A DNA stretch of 64,000 nt from Acholoe squamosa (GCA_949317995.1 OX439040.1:26824030-26888029), one strand, 5' to 3'; positions 1 through 11,124 are shown, counted from the stretch's first letter. Notes: generated from the sequence alone by a model not told the origin. Program-made: numbers and translations.

Positions 1-680
1 TGCCTATGATAGAACTTGTGCTTACGTTTGTTTGAGTATATGATGGTGTGCTTACATCCTGTCTTTCTGGTGTTTCTTCAAAATCAATTGAGCTATCAAT
101 GTGGAGAGGGGTGTAATTAGTGATGGGGTTTTGATTCTTTCTTTGTAGTTGGAATTGTTTTTGTAGTTGGTTGTGAAAGTTTTGGTCATATATACGATCT
201 GTTATTGGGGTTGAGGTCGGTGGTATAAATCTTTGTGGCAATGGTGGTGCTGGATATTGGCCTTGTGTGTGTGGGAATATTGGTGAGGGTGTTGAGGAAG
301 CACTGTTTGTGTCTGATATAGTGTTTTATTCTAGTACAATTTCTTGTTCTGTCAATGTTACGTCTGCAGCTGTGCTGTTTGAGTTGTTGTTGTCTATAAT
401 TTGTGAATTACCGAATTCTATGGGGCTTGTGTTAATGTCTAATTGTTGTTCATTTGTGTTAGTGTCAAAATTTATAGTTGTACTTAGCTCGTCGTGGTCC
501 GACATCTGGTCATGTTGAATGATGGCCTCTCTTGTAGTGGTGTTGTCTTCGATTGTCTCTAGATAACCTAATATTTTCTTTTGTATGGAAACTCCTCTTT
601 GTAATGTGTATCTGAGTCTACTTCTTCTTTCTAGTTTTTCTTCTAAATGGCTTTTGTGTCGGGTAACAGTGTTATTTCAA
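1..680 (-). pseudogene. gag-like start of an LTR retrotransposon (partial, leaves the window)
   Basis: Read on the minus strand, the frame from about 680 down to 1 is open except for one in-frame TAA near 310. It encodes a charged, Glu/Arg-rich start followed by a long Asn/Thr/Ser/Pro-rich segment, as in the N-terminal part of many retrotransposon Gag proteins. The first Met in frame is near 502. It lies directly inside a putative LTR and primer-binding site (733-990), which is the main reason for the call. No capsid or zinc-knuckle motif is visible because the element runs off the left edge. The stop codon suggests a decayed copy. Family (Gypsy or BEL) cannot be told. Confidence 0.35.
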
Positions 681-757
681 AGATTGTATCCTGAATTTTG
701 ATCATTCATAATTCATGAACGATATATGTGCCGAAAAAGCCGGGTTCTCCACCAAAA

Positions 758-990
758 TGTCGGGTCGAGACATCTTTTTTAATATGACGATTCTCGATGA
801 CATTGAAGAAGAGATAACTTAAGAACCCGTAGATACAATTTATATATCTTTATTGCGTAGGGTTAACAATGATGTTTCATAGTGAACAATATTTCTCGCT
901 TGGCTAATGAGGCGACACACATTTCCCTTGTGAGAGATTCCATACTTAACTTACAATATAATAAATAAGTCCTTCCATGTTGTGATGATC
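758..990 (-). repeat. putative 5' LTR of the left-edge retrotransposon, with adjacent primer-binding site
   Basis: On the plus strand a TGTCGGGTCGAGACA start at 758 would be the inner LTR end. Read on the minus strand, the LTR end ...CCCGACA is followed by TTTT and then TGGTGGAGAACCCGG (about 739-753), laid out like a tRNA primer-binding site. The outer LTR end is not fixed; CA ends occur near 978 and 990. No second LTR is in the window, so this rests on layout only. Confidence 0.35.
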
Positions 991-1983
991 AGAGATGTCA
1001 GTTGGGTATGGGCTCAACCTCAAAAAATTTTTGGTGTTAGCAAAACACCCATTCTCCCAATGTATTATGCTATAAAAAGCACCCATTTTGTCTTTATTTC
1101 AACCTATTCGCCTCACTCAAAATCATTAAAACCTCTATAGAGTGGATGGTCATAGAAATACAATTAAAAACACTGCATCAGAATTTTAGCCAATCAGCAG
1201 CCAGCTTAGATTCATGTCCTCTGAAATGAGATTTCAGAGATCCTCTGATCTCTGAAAGGTGGTTTGTCTAGAAAAAGCTAGAGGGCAGCACAAGGCATGC
1301 TTAATTCCACCTGCTGAAGCCTGAGGCTCCCTAGAAGTAGAAGGGCATGTTGTAAGGGTGTATCTATGATTTATGTAATTCTTCCTATCCATATTATGAT
1401 CACAATTTGGAAGAAGCCTCTGAAATGTCAGATTTTTAGGAAAGTTTGAACATCTGAAAATAGACAGACCTCGGAAGGTCTGACATCTCTGGATGATGAT
1501 CTCCATTGTGTACTCTGATGTTACCAAAGGAAGTCTATGGTTCTAGGCTTGGCGTGCCTGTATGTATTAGTTAACTTATGGGGGGCAGCACATAGCGCTG
1601 CATGGCTATGCAGTGTATACCGGAAGGTGGCGCTGCACAACCTGCGTCCTAGCTGAGTGACCGTCGGGGCTGCTACTGATTCTACTACCTGGGATATGGG
1701 TGTCCTGTCCTATGGGCTTGCTAGATCTGTTTCATACTGGAATGTACCAGTCTATGGGCCTCACTATGGGATCCCCCTGTGGTTATCCCGTGTGATGGGT
1801 CTTCTGCCTGATGTTTGTCCCTTGCATGTTCTTTATACGTTCTGGACTATTAGTAATATGGTTTACACGTAATTGCTTTAGTGGGTTCTAATTGTACAGA
1901 AGGACGAAATACGGGTGGTTAATAGGTAGAGGCGATAATTGTGTAGGAATTACTATAGAGTGGGATTTATAATGAATTTAATA
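991..1983. other. no recognised gene
   Basis: Short open frames occur (for example 1234-1527 minus and 1657-1872 plus) but show no recognisable motif, splice context or repeat homology. Small local inverted repeats around 1205-1260 and 1430-1490 involve CTCTGAAA/TTTCAGAG words. I see nothing further to annotate. Confidence 0.5.
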
Positions 1984-2033
1984 TATGTATTATGCTGACA
2001 ATAGACATATGTATTATGCTGACAATAGACATT
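1984..2033. repeat. 25-bp tandem duplication
   Basis: Two adjacent copies of a 25-bp unit containing TATTATGCTGACAATAGACA, immediately upstream of the larger duplicated block. Confidence 0.7.
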
Positions 2034-2640
2034 GGTCATTGCATTAATACACGATACAGTCATTAAAGGGTAAGGCACATAGACATTGGTCATTGGACTT
2101 ACATAGGTCATTGTGACCTATAACCCGTACAGTGATTCAGTGCACTAAGACCTCCTGCGGCCATGATGTCTGGTGGCATGGGATGGTCTCATGTCCGATA
2201 GGGCTAAATAGCCATACCCAATACATCTTTGGCACATTTCCCATACACCCAGTAGGGCCGCCTGCATATACATGTACAATAAATCCCCTTGTTCAGAGCC
2301 GAGGTGCACCTGGGGAGATGCATTAAGCCAGGGTGCGTCTTATACGTGAGGTACTTTAACACTGAATTAGATGTCAAATGGTTGGTGAATCAAGCCGCAG
2401 GTGTGTGAAAACAGGATCAAGAAAATGTAGTCTAGGTGCACCCTATACAGGAGTTGATCCTTATTCACAGGGTTTACGGCACATATACAATGGACACTGG
2501 GGTGGACATGATTAGAATAAATCATCTAGGCACTATTCTTGACCTTTGATTCTTGAAATTTGATAGTTTCTCTTTTTAACAGAAGTTGTCTTCTCCCCCT
2601 AAAATAGGAAACGTTTGATTGGATTGTAGAGTCCACTGAA
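2034..2640 (+). repeat. duplicated block, copy A (paired with 3650-4353)
   Basis: From about 2034 to 2530 the sequence is nearly identical to 3657-4145, in the same orientation, with only a few substitutions and short indels. The tail at 2558-2640 matches 4268-4350, but a different 120-bp filler lies before it in copy B, so the duplication is a mosaic. The 54-bp word containing CATTGGTCATTGCATTAATA recurs once here and twice at 3596-3705. Short open frames in both copies (2132-2326, 3756-3950) simply repeat each other and look non-coding. Confidence 0.75.
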
Positions 2641-3495
2641 TAAAACCGTAGTGTTGTAGATTTTAATAGAATAGTAGAGAATAGACCTGTGAGACATAGC
2701 GCGGCAACTTGTAATCTTGTGTCTAGTGATAGAATAATAGGAAAGCTAACTTCAAAGGCAATTAAAGGTTGTACCATCTGGCTCACCCTGTAACTCTTGT
2801 GCTGCCTTGTACTACTAGGTCTACTACCGAGAAGTTCTGCCTGCCCATAGATGACCACTACAAATGGTAGAGGTGGGCATGTTCAATGACCCAGAACCAT
2901 ATGCACCAAGGACCCCAGAATGACTAGGGTTGTGTGTGGCAGTCTTACCAACCCCAACAGCATACAGCTGGTCACAACCCCCGCCCCACCAAACTGGTAA
3001 CCCCCTCCCCTCTGTAGACAGGGTACACCAAGTTTAGCATTTGTCTCTCCATAGAGATTTATAGAGATTCTAAACAGTAAATATCTTCTTCAAATACAGA
3101 ATATATGATCCAAATGTACCATAACCCTGTGAGATGAAACCTTTAGTACATATATACAGCAATTTCAGACCACAGAATTATCAGATAAAGCCTACAGAGA
3201 TGTATTGGTGAATCTTAATTTTGTCTTATGTTAATCTTCCATAGAGCTCCAGGAGCTGAAATGTCTAATCTAATCATAAAACCCAAACTAAACATATATC
3301 ACAAAAACAAGTTATCTACCATTAGTACATACATATGCTGATAACAATGCCTCAATATTGTGCCAAAATAGTCCATAGGAGAAGAACAGTGAACAAAAAT
3401 AGAAATCAGTGCTCCCCTATCCCTTACACTGTGGCGACTCTGAACCATTGACTAGTCTACAAGTCTCACTAGTAGGACTTAGAGTCACCGCGCTA
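2641..3495. other. no recognised gene
   Basis: Unique-looking AT-rich sequence between the two halves of a mosaic duplication. I see no splice-supported exon or protein motif. Confidence 0.4.
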
Positions 3496-3496
3496 A

Positions 3497-4395
3497 ATAC
3501 ATGATACAGGCAAGACAGAGATATCACCATGCCCCCCTCCCCATTGCATCAACACACTAGACAGTCCTATGCAGTCATTGACGAGTTAAGGTGCACAGAC
3601 ATTGGTCATTGCATTAATACACTATACAGTCATTAAAGGGTAAGGCACATAGACATTGGTCATTGCATTAATACACGATACAGTCATTAAAGGGTAAGGC
3701 ACATAGACATTGGTCATTGGACTTACATAGGTCATTGTGACCTATAACCCGTACAGTGATTCAGTGCACTAACACCTCCTGCGGCCATGATGTCTGGTGG
3801 CATGGGATGGTCTCATGTCCGATAGGGCTAAATAGCCATACCCAATACATCTTTGGCACATTTCCCATACACCCAGTAGGGCCGCCTGCATGTACATGTA
3901 CAATAAATCCCCTTGTTCAGAGCCGAGGTGCACCTGGGGAGATGCATTAAGCCAGGGTGCGTCTTATACGTGAGGTACTTTAACACTGAATTAAATGTCA
4001 AATGGTTGGTGAATCAAGCCGCAGGTGTGTGAAAACAGGATCAAGAAAATGTAGAGTCTAGGTGCACCCTTATTCACAGGGTTTACGGCACTTATACAAT
4101 GGACACTGGGGTGGACATGATTAGAATAAAACATCTAGGCACTATTCTTCACCTTGTATCACACATGTAGACCTACCTGTATGTGAATGGGGACAGAGGG
4201 GTAAGCAAACGATAGTCGATTGTCACATTTGGGAGATAATAATGTTTTACTGGTAGCGGTCTCAAATTTGATAGTTTCTCTTTTTAACAGAAGTTGTCTT
4301 CTCCTCCTAAAATAGGAAACGTTTGATTGGATTGTAGAGTCCACTGAAATACATGATACAGGCAAGACGGAGATATCACCATGCCCCCCTCCCCT
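3497..4395 (+). repeat. duplicated block, copy B, plus an internal second duplication
   Basis: 3657-4145 repeats 2034-2530 and 4268-4350 repeats 2558-2640. In addition 3497-3543 (ATACATGATACAGGCAAGAC and onward) is repeated at 4348-4394 with one substitution. At 3596-3705 a 54-bp unit is present twice in tandem. The nested pattern points to repeated unequal exchange or transposon-like copying. No ends resembling a known transposon were found. Confidence 0.7.
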
Positions 4396-5077
4396 GTGAC
4401 ACTGGACAGTGTATACATCCATAATGTATACTGTAGTTGTGCAGTGCCAGATGTTAATAAGACCATTAGGGTGTACCAGCACAGGGGCCCAGTCTTGGCC
4501 TCATCATTCTGCCGTTGTGTGACATGGGAGCAGCTATGGTGACAACTTTGTAAAGGATGTTTATTACCTGTGTGCGTTAAACAGACAGAGCTTCCATCAT
4601 TTGGACGATTAAAGGAACACACTTCAGAAATTCTTCCAACGTATACCTCCTATTGTCTACTAATAGCCGGGTTAACACCATAAGGAGAGGCTACATTTAT
4701 TAACCAGGACTACATCCTACATCACGTCAGGGGTGCCTCTATTCTGAATGATTATTTTATAGACACCTTTAAGTGGAGAAAGTGTTGCCTATAGCTAAGA
4801 TCAGTCAACTGGAGACTATGACTAGTCCGCTATCGGTCAAACCTTGGTTACATCGAGTGTATGGTTTTACAATGGATCATTTAGCACAGAATTACTCTTC
4901 TTTGGTTTTGAAGCCTAATAGTTTTTAAACTGCTTTGGAGTGATTGCAGGGAATGTGCAATACACGCCAACACACGCTTAAATAACCTTATAAATGACAT
5001 TCAACTAACATACATTTTATATCACATTGATATCTTAAACATTTTCTGTCCCCATCCACCTTCTAGTGGAGGCCTTA
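4396..5077. other. upstream region of the sulfotransferase gene
   Basis: No coding motif seen. A pyrimidine-rich tract ending CCACCTTCTAG at about 5055-5065, just before the start codon, could be a 3' splice site, implying an upstream 5' UTR exon. This is inference only. Confidence 0.3.
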
Positions 5078-6559
5078 ATGTGCTTCAGCCACAAAATGTT
5101 TAAGTACAAAATAAGCATGATACAAAAGGCATATTTGGGTCTGATAATTGGTTTCTGTGTTGGGTGTCTTTGGACATGGACCTCCATGCAGGTTTTTGTA
5201 GGACGGAATGATGTAGACTCAGTGAAAGGGAAATCAGGGGAGGAAGTGCTACTCCAAAAGATGAAAGACGACCATGGCCTGGAGGATGGAGCAAAACTAG
5301 AGGGAGCTCACAAAAACGGAGTAAATTACACAAAAGGGCTTGTCGCAGGTGAAGTAATTCCCCAAAGGAGACCGAGCCAACCGAATACAGTAACCCGGCA
5401 GAGGGACACAAACCATACAAAGGGTGTGGTCCACGGACGAGTGACTAAACCAAACGTCCAAAGGCAAGTGACCCAACATGAACGGATGAGTCCTAAACAG
5501 GAGCCGGATGATACTAACGCACACCATGGCTCAGTTGTTAATGAACAAGCCAGGCCAACAAACAGAGTCATATTGTACACGTTACACCGATCTGGTTCTA
5601 CCTTTGTAGGCGACATGTTCAGTCACCATCCTGAGGTTTTCTACATCTATGAACCCTTCCAGCTCTACCCCTTTAATACACCTGGCAAGCAGGAGCGAAT
5701 AAATCAAGTTGGAGAATCATTCCTGAGAAGTACTTTAAGCTGTAATGTCTCCCCACTTTTAAATGATATCTATGAGCGCTACCCCAAACCAGGAGCTCAG
5801 AGAATATCAAAATGGGGTCCACGTGCCTTGTGCTATAATGAAAGGTTTTCTAGAGCTAGTACAACGAGGAGGGTAAAAGGTGATCATAGGAGACTCCTGG
5901 CAAAAGACTATGAGTGTACATGTACCAGGAACTGTTACAGCACTCACCGTGTCAAGCAGAAATGTACAACTAAATCCAGTGTCATCACTAAATTGGTAAC
6001 TCTAAAAAACTTCACTAGCCTTGTGCCCCTCATGCAGGAGGGTGTCAAAGTGATTCATCTTGTACGGGACCCACGGGGCCAGATTGACTCCATCAGACGA
6101 ATAGCTCACTCCCTTGATGTTTATGAGCGAATGAACACAGAGGAGCGAGCAGCTCACATCTGTCAGATACTCAGGGACGGCCTGAAACAGTCACAGGCAG
6201 CCATGGAGCTACACCCTTATGTACGTGACAACTACAGGAGGGTCAGGTATGAGGATGTTACTAACAACCCAATGGGGTACCTTGATAAATTAACGACCTT
6301 TGCTGGACTGGAGCTCAGTGATAAGGTGCAGGATTGGTTACAGAAGGTGTCGGTGAGGAGTGGGACCAATATGACATCCTACAGTAGGTCATGGAGATGG
6401 AGAACTAGTATTTCATACCCAGATATTCTCATTATAGAGTATATATGTGCAGATGTACTCAACACTATGGGTTATCTCAAGGCTAGGCCCTTAGCACTAT
6501 TGAGAAAACTGAACAATTCCCTTCATGGCATACCTCGGGACCATACAAGATGGCTGTAG
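5078..6559 (+). CDS. Golgi carbohydrate sulfotransferase (CHST family, Sulfotransfer_1 fold)
   Basis: Predicted type II membrane sulfotransferase that moves sulfate from PAPS to a sugar (GlcNAc/Gal/GalNAc type) in the Golgi lumen. A short basic cytosolic tail leads into one membrane segment (AYLGLIIGFCVGCLWTW, about 5126-5176), then a low-complexity stem of about 110 residues, then the catalytic domain. The 5'-phosphosulfate-binding motif is LYTLHRSGSTF (about 5572-5604). The 3'-phosphate-binding motif is VIHLVRDPRGQIDSIRR (about 6050-6100). Both are intact. The domain is one open exon ending in TAG at 6557-6559. In-frame ATGs at 5078, 5096 and 5117 all precede the membrane segment; 5096 has a good Kozak context, so the true start is uncertain. 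The stem carries two similar N-glycosylation-type blocks (NYTKG, NHTKG). Exact acceptor specificity cannot be read from sequence. It is the best-preserved stand-alone gene in the left third. Confidence 0.9.
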   Translation: MCFSHKMFKYKISMIQKAYLGLIIGFCVGCLWTWTSMQVFVGRNDVDSVKGKSGEEVLLQKMKDDHGLEDGAKLEGAHKNGVNYTKGLVAGEVIPQRRPSQPNTVTRQRDTNHTKGVVHGRVTKPNVQRQVTQHERMSPKQEPDDTNAHHGSVVNEQARPTNRVILYTLHRSGSTFVGDMFSHHPEVFYIYEPFQLYPFNTPGKQERINQVGESFLRSTLSCNVSPLLNDIYERYPKPGAQRISKWGPRALCYNERFSRASTTRRVKGDHRRLLAKDYECTCTRNCYSTHRVKQKCTTKSSVITKLVTLKNFTSLVPLMQEGVKVIHLVRDPRGQIDSIRRIAHSLDVYERMNTEERAAHICQILRDGLKQSQAAMELHPYVRDNYRRVRYEDVTNNPMGYLDKLTTFAGLELSDKVQDWLQKVSVRSGTNMTSYSRSWRWRTSISYPDILIIEYICADVLNTMGYLKARPLALLRKLNNSLHGIPRDHTRWL

Positions 6560-7121
6560 TAAAGTGTCTGATAATTGTACAATCGGTGCTCAATTTTCTG
6601 TTAATCTTGGTACAACTAGAATCGCAAAATTTATTGGAATTGGGGAAATATAAAGAATGATTTTACATGAATTGTGCCATAGAGTGGTTGACACATGCTA
6701 GTCTGGACGTAAACTGAGCTAGGTGGGAATCACTTGTTAATGTGGAGATAGACTCTGCTCTGAGGGCTACTAAGTACTGGTATTATAGCACTAGTAACGG
6801 TTAAACTATTGGTTCCTTAACTTTGTGATTTTACTGTACAATATTACTTAATAGGTCGAAGACCACTGGGGTTACCTTTCATCACTAGATTGTTCTGTGC
6901 AGTGGTATGTAATAAATATAACAACTCTACTTAAGTATACAGTCCCAGTGTGTATTGTGTGGGCATAGTAATGGGAGCTCCCATCATGCGAGAATTACGA
7001 AGGTACCATACCAGAAATGCACATAGAAAGATCTGCCCAAAACCTACTCCAGTGCGAGATGGGTGCTGGGAATCAGCACGCATGTAGTGCTACCGGGAAC
7101 CAATCCAATCCTGATTCACCC
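6560..7121. other. 3' flank of the sulfotransferase gene
   Basis: Probable 3' UTR and spacer. An AATAAA at about 6911-6916 could be the polyadenylation signal. No other feature seen. Confidence 0.35.
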
Positions 7122-7465
7122 TAATATAAAATTAATTGAGTACTTACTTGTAAGTGCGAAGATTAATTGTTGTTCTGTGAGGAAACACCAGGGGCGCTGC
7201 ACAGGAGACGACGTCATCGCTTGGCGCCAGTTCGTAGCATGCGGACAGTGAATCGTACTGAAAAATAATAGTACACAGGAAAACATACCTTATACTTATA
7301 GTCGTATTTCATTATCTGTTGATTGTGGATTATGCCCCTGCAGTAATCTATTTATCATAGGGAGGATGGGAGGGCCTGTGTACTCTGCAATGCCCCTGGT
7401 GTTGTCTCGCAGAACAACAATTAATCTTTACACTTACAAGTAAGCACTCGATTAATTTTAAATTC
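7122..7465. mobile_element. foldback/MITE-like element with 74-bp inverted arms
   Basis: Arms 7122-7195 and 7392-7465 are inverted copies of each other at roughly 85 percent by eye. They share TTACTTGTAAGTG, GATTAATTGTTGTTCTG and ACACCAGGGGC. They enclose about 200 bp with no coding capacity. Part of the inner sequence (CAGGAGACGACGTCATCGCTTGGCGCC, about 7201-7227) recurs inverted at 18213-18240, and the outer flank GGGGGCAGTTGCAGCTAA (about 7482) recurs inverted at 18249-18266. This is therefore a dispersed family. Confidence 0.65.
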
Positions 7466-8154
7466 TGCTCATCAATACCAGGGGGCAGTTGCAGCTAAAT
7501 ACGCAGGAGACTTCAAAGTTCAGTAGATTCACTGTCTGATCCTGAAGTCTCAATCCTTGTGACTTGGGATCTTTTCCTTGGATAATTCTCAATTATCCCA
7601 TCCCACAGAACACTGTGACTAGCATATAAATTTATAGAAAATTATAAATTTATTAACCTGACAGCGTCAGATCATAAAACGAGTATTGTGGCTCTTGTTA
7701 TGGCCAAATCAAAAGACTACTATTTTTAAAGTGTCCATTCTTTTGACACGTAAATGGTAAGCATATCAAATGAAAAGTCTAATGCTTTAAAGTTCATACA
7801 CCTTTTTGGTGTGGCAGTGTTTGCCAGATATCATGTATAATCATATCAAAGTCAATGGACATATAAGGAAGGATCAAAAAGCCAAGTGAGCCTGCAGGTT
7901 CCAAGCCTGGCAGCCTCAAATTTTGCACCAGCTATTCTATTGAGTCCTCCAAAAGAATCCTGGCCAGAGTCTTTGGAGGCTTGGGGTTCTCAATTGGTTT
8001 ATTGTAATGCTTCGCTATGTTTTTTCGCCCTTTTCTAATCCCCATGGCGAAGCATTACAGCAGTGGATACACCGAGTCTCCCTCGGTATACCGTTGTGTC
8101 TACCCCAGCTGCAGTCAGTACTGCCAGGATCCACCCCTTAGAGGTATCCTGTTT
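7466..8154. other. no recognised gene
   Basis: AT-rich spacer. An inverted pair of short words, TGTAATGCTTCGC (about 8006) and GCGAAGCATTACA (about 8047), flanks 7980-8060 and may be a small hairpin-type insertion. Nothing else seen. Confidence 0.35.
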
Positions 8155-8632
8155 TATGGTGTCACCACCCCAAATGCCTTGTGACCATCCGAAAAATCAC
8201 AGGTCTTCCACCGTTGACCTGATATTAAATATACTTAAAATTCTCACAGTGCTTAGCAACCTACACCATATTTTAGCTTATGAAATGGAGAAAAAAATAA
8301 GATAGGTCCACATAAACATAGTCAGGCTAGATTTTGCGCAAATTGCCATGGTAACCAGGTAGTGATTTTTGCATGGTGAGGCCTGATCAGCGCATGAATA
8401 CACATCAGGACCCCTTCACCCCATAAACTTCCACTGAATTTATGTTTTGAACAAAAAATATTCTGGGCCTATTGAAACACTCCTACTCATCATTCTGATA
8501 CCAAATAAAAATGGGTTTGGCCCCTCTTTCCCTTCCCTTGGGGCCAAATTCTTCAAAATAACTAAGTTCAGAAGGGACTATTTGGCCAGTAAACCCGGAA
8601 GTGGTCCGATTTAGGGTGGTGACACCTTAACA
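8155..8632. mobile_element. 475-bp terminal-inverted-repeat element, copy 1
   Basis: Begins GGTGTCACCACCC and ends GGGTGGTGACACC, a perfect 13-bp terminal inverted repeat. It is almost identical to 9443-9914. No open reading frame of note. Because copies 1 and 2 are direct repeats with TGTCACC...GGTGACA ends around 810 bp, an LTR-like miniature element was considered. No shared target duplication was found for either reading. Confidence 0.65.
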
Positions 8633-9442
8633 GAAAAGCTGGTTTTGTTGTTGCCATGGTTACCAAAAGATTTCTTCATAAACAAAACATTTTGAGGACC
8701 CTCAATCATAATTTGTCCCCAGATTCTACCTAAAAACCATATTTTATTGGTTTTTGGGCCATTTGGGACAGTGGTGGAATGTGCGTAGACCAAAACTGCC
8801 CTAAAAAGGTTGTTTTTCTAGCTACAAGTTTTTAATCTGACATAGCGAAAAATCTAGCCTGACTTTGTTATGGCAAATATGCATTAGAAGACAGCCCAGA
8901 ACATCCATTTTCTCCAGTAATATGCCACTAAGCACTGTGAGAATTAGGGAAGTCAGTAGAATTGGTGAAAAGGCCCTAAAACAGGCATTTTTGTGGCCAA
9001 AATAGCCAAATTTGACCCAAAATAGGCCCCTTGGAGAGGAAACATGTTGTTATGTTGCCATGGTAACCATAACAATCAATGGAATTCTGGGATATTTCAC
9101 CCCTTGAATGTTCCATTATATAGTGTCATGATATTCGCTCCTTTAAATGATAGGTGAGTTAAAAAAAAATTACCCATTTCATCAGATTTAGTTAGGAAGT
9201 GAAATTTTCCTATAAAATGCCTGTAAGGACTAGAAAAAAGGGAGTTAGTTTCAAGGTCTAACTTTTGTGAAAATTAGACATTTTTAAGGCCAAACTCCAA
9301 GAAATTCTATCATTTTTGGACACAAATCCCATATATAAGAGGTGTCCAGCACAAACAACCAAAACTTATTGTTAAAAAAATGTGAAAAGGGCTCAAAAAT
9401 GCCCCTCTGAGTGGCATATGTATCAAAATCAGCTTTTCCTTT
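8633..9442. repeat. spacer containing a degenerate inverted copy of the 475-bp element
   Basis: Between the two direct copies, segments around 8850-8955 (AATCTAGCCTGACTTTGTTATGG; CACTAAGCACTGTGAGAATT) are inverted, diverged versions of 8235-8345. The whole 8155-9914 block is thus direct - inverted (degenerate) - direct. No coding evidence. Confidence 0.45.
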
Positions 9443-9914
9443 AAGGTGTCACCACCCCAAATGCCTTGTGACCATCCGAAAAATCACAGGTCTTCCACCG
9501 TTGACCTGATATTAAATATACTTAAAATTCTCACAGTGCTTAGCAACCTACACCATATTTTAGCTTATGAAATGGAGAAAAAAATAAGATAGGTCCACAT
9601 AAACATAGTCAGGCTAGATTTTGCGCAAATTGCCATGGTAACCAGGTAGTGATTTTTGCATGGTGAGGCCTGATCAGCGCATGAATACACATCAGGACCC
9701 CTTCACCCCTAAACTTCCACTGAATTTATGTTTTGAACAAAAAATATTCTGGGCCTATTGAAACACTCCTACTCATCATTCTGATACCAAATAAAAATGG
9801 GTTTGGCCCCTTTTTCCCTTCCCTTGGGGCCAAATTCTTCAAAATAACTAAGTTCAGAAGGGACTATTTGGCCAGTAAACCCGGAAGTGGTCCGATTTAG
9901 GGTGGTGACACCTT
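9443..9914. mobile_element. 475-bp terminal-inverted-repeat element, copy 2
   Basis: Starts AAGGTGTCACCACCC and ends GGGTGGTGACACCTT. Near-identical to copy 1. Its right end abuts the broken tyrosine-recombinase gene of the DIRS element, so it probably inserted into, or joined by deletion to, that gene. Confidence 0.7.
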
Positions 9915-10573
9915 ATCTCCCCAAATGGTGTGCGGTAGGAAAGAAAGAGCGAGTGTTTCCATTGCCTTTTCTTGTCCTTCCTGTGTTTCTTTGTGACTTT
10001 CAGGTAGCACTTCAGGGCACAGGTCATGCAGAGGAGCTCTTCCTCATGGAATGGTTCCAAGACCAGTTCCTTTAGGGGCTCACCCGTACATGCTGTCTTC
10101 ATTATACCCTTCAGTACAAACCTTACTGATCCTGAAGGCAACCACGCCATGTTGCAGAGATCCAAAGCTAGGATGACTTGGCCCCTCTGGCCCGAAACTA
10201 GTAGAATCAGCATAACTAGTTTGAACCCCAAGAACTGGACGGCCAAATCTTCATTTGGACCCCAACGCCGAAACATTTCGAAGACCGACCGTACATCCCA
10301 AAAGGTGTTGCATTTAGGAGACGATGGGTTCCTTCGATACGCTGTGGGTACAGCCCTGCATACCCAATAATGGGTGCCTATTGTTTTCCCATTATCAAGG
10401 TTCTTACACAAGACTGATAACGCACAGCGTGCCGTGTTGACTGTCCCGAAGGCTTTGCCCGATTCCGAAAGTAGTCTGAGGAACCTGCAGACTTCGAAAG
10501 GGTTTGGGGTGCGCAGGGAGACCCTGTGTAACAGGCAAAAGGTGTTCCACTGGGACATGTAGGTGGTATACAC
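9915..10573 (-). pseudogene. DIRS1-like tyrosine recombinase, C-terminally truncated
   Basis: Minus-strand frame for a tyrosine recombinase of the kind carried by DIRS retrotransposons. These use it in place of a DDE integrase to insert circular cDNA. The N-terminal SAM-like helical region and the first catalytic region (SGQRGQVILALDL, about 10170-10210) are present. The distal HxxR box and nucleophilic Tyr are absent. The frame runs on into the 475-bp element (down to 9854), so its last 20 or so residues come from that foreign DNA. The copy is therefore dead. Its neighbours to the right on the same strand (reverse transcriptase/RNase H, gag) complete the DIRS gene order gag-RT-YR. An identification as a phage-type integrase is unlikely given that context. 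Confidence 0.75.
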
Positions 10574-10656
10574 TTTCTTAGTCCCAGTGGACCAGCTTTC
10601 GAGCAGGAAGCATGCTGTCTTCCTGTCACACCCCTGGTTTTGGATTAGGTCAGCTT

Positions 10657-11079
10657 CTAGAATCGCAAAACCTTTAAGGGGGCCCTCCCTAGAAATCCTC
10701 CGTCGCTTCCCCTTGCGGGGACTAGGTTCCCTCTCCTCCCTGAAACATTAAGAGCTTCTACTGCGTTTCGGAGGAGAGGGAACCAAGCCTTTAACGGCCA
10801 GTTTGGTACCACTAGAACGAGCCTTCTAGGTCTTCCTTTGTCTATCTTCCTTAGCACTTGTGGGATCAGGCTGAAATGAGGAAAGGCATAACCATTAATT
10901 CCTTCCCAGGACAGAACATCGACCCATGCTGCCCCTGGATCTGGTTTCCAAGAGCAGAATTGGTCACATTTATGATTTGCTCTGGAGGCAAAAAGATCCC
11001 AGTCAGGCTTCCCCCATTTCCGGACTATTCTTTGGTATATTCTGTCTGCCAGACTCCACTCCAAGTTGTCGGAAAACAC
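10657..11079 (-). pseudogene. DIRS pol, C-terminal region after RNase H
   Basis: A minus-strand segment of 140 codons with WDLFASRANHKCDQFCSW followed by WEGINGYAFPHFSLIPQVL. This is a signature of the conserved region after RNase H in DIRS-type pol proteins. It sits between the RT/RNase H block (11472-12512) and the recombinase (9915-10573), in the expected order. It is separated from the RT block by an inserted MITE (11125-11343) and by frame breaks. Confidence 0.7.
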
Positions 11080-11124
11080 TCTGGAAGCTTTGTCCGCTTT
11101 TATGTTTAGAATGCCGGGTACGTA

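Noticed and set aside
2132..2326. 64-codon frame repeated at 3756-3950
   Set aside because: Present twice only because the DNA is duplicated; no motif or splice evidence.
5100..5616. Minus-strand frames opposite the sulfotransferase
   Set aside because: Shadows of the stem-coding region; no family resemblance.
9854..9914. Treating 9854 as the natural C-terminus of the tyrosine recombinase
   Set aside because: The last 60 bp belong to the 475-bp element (identical to copy 1), so the end is foreign.
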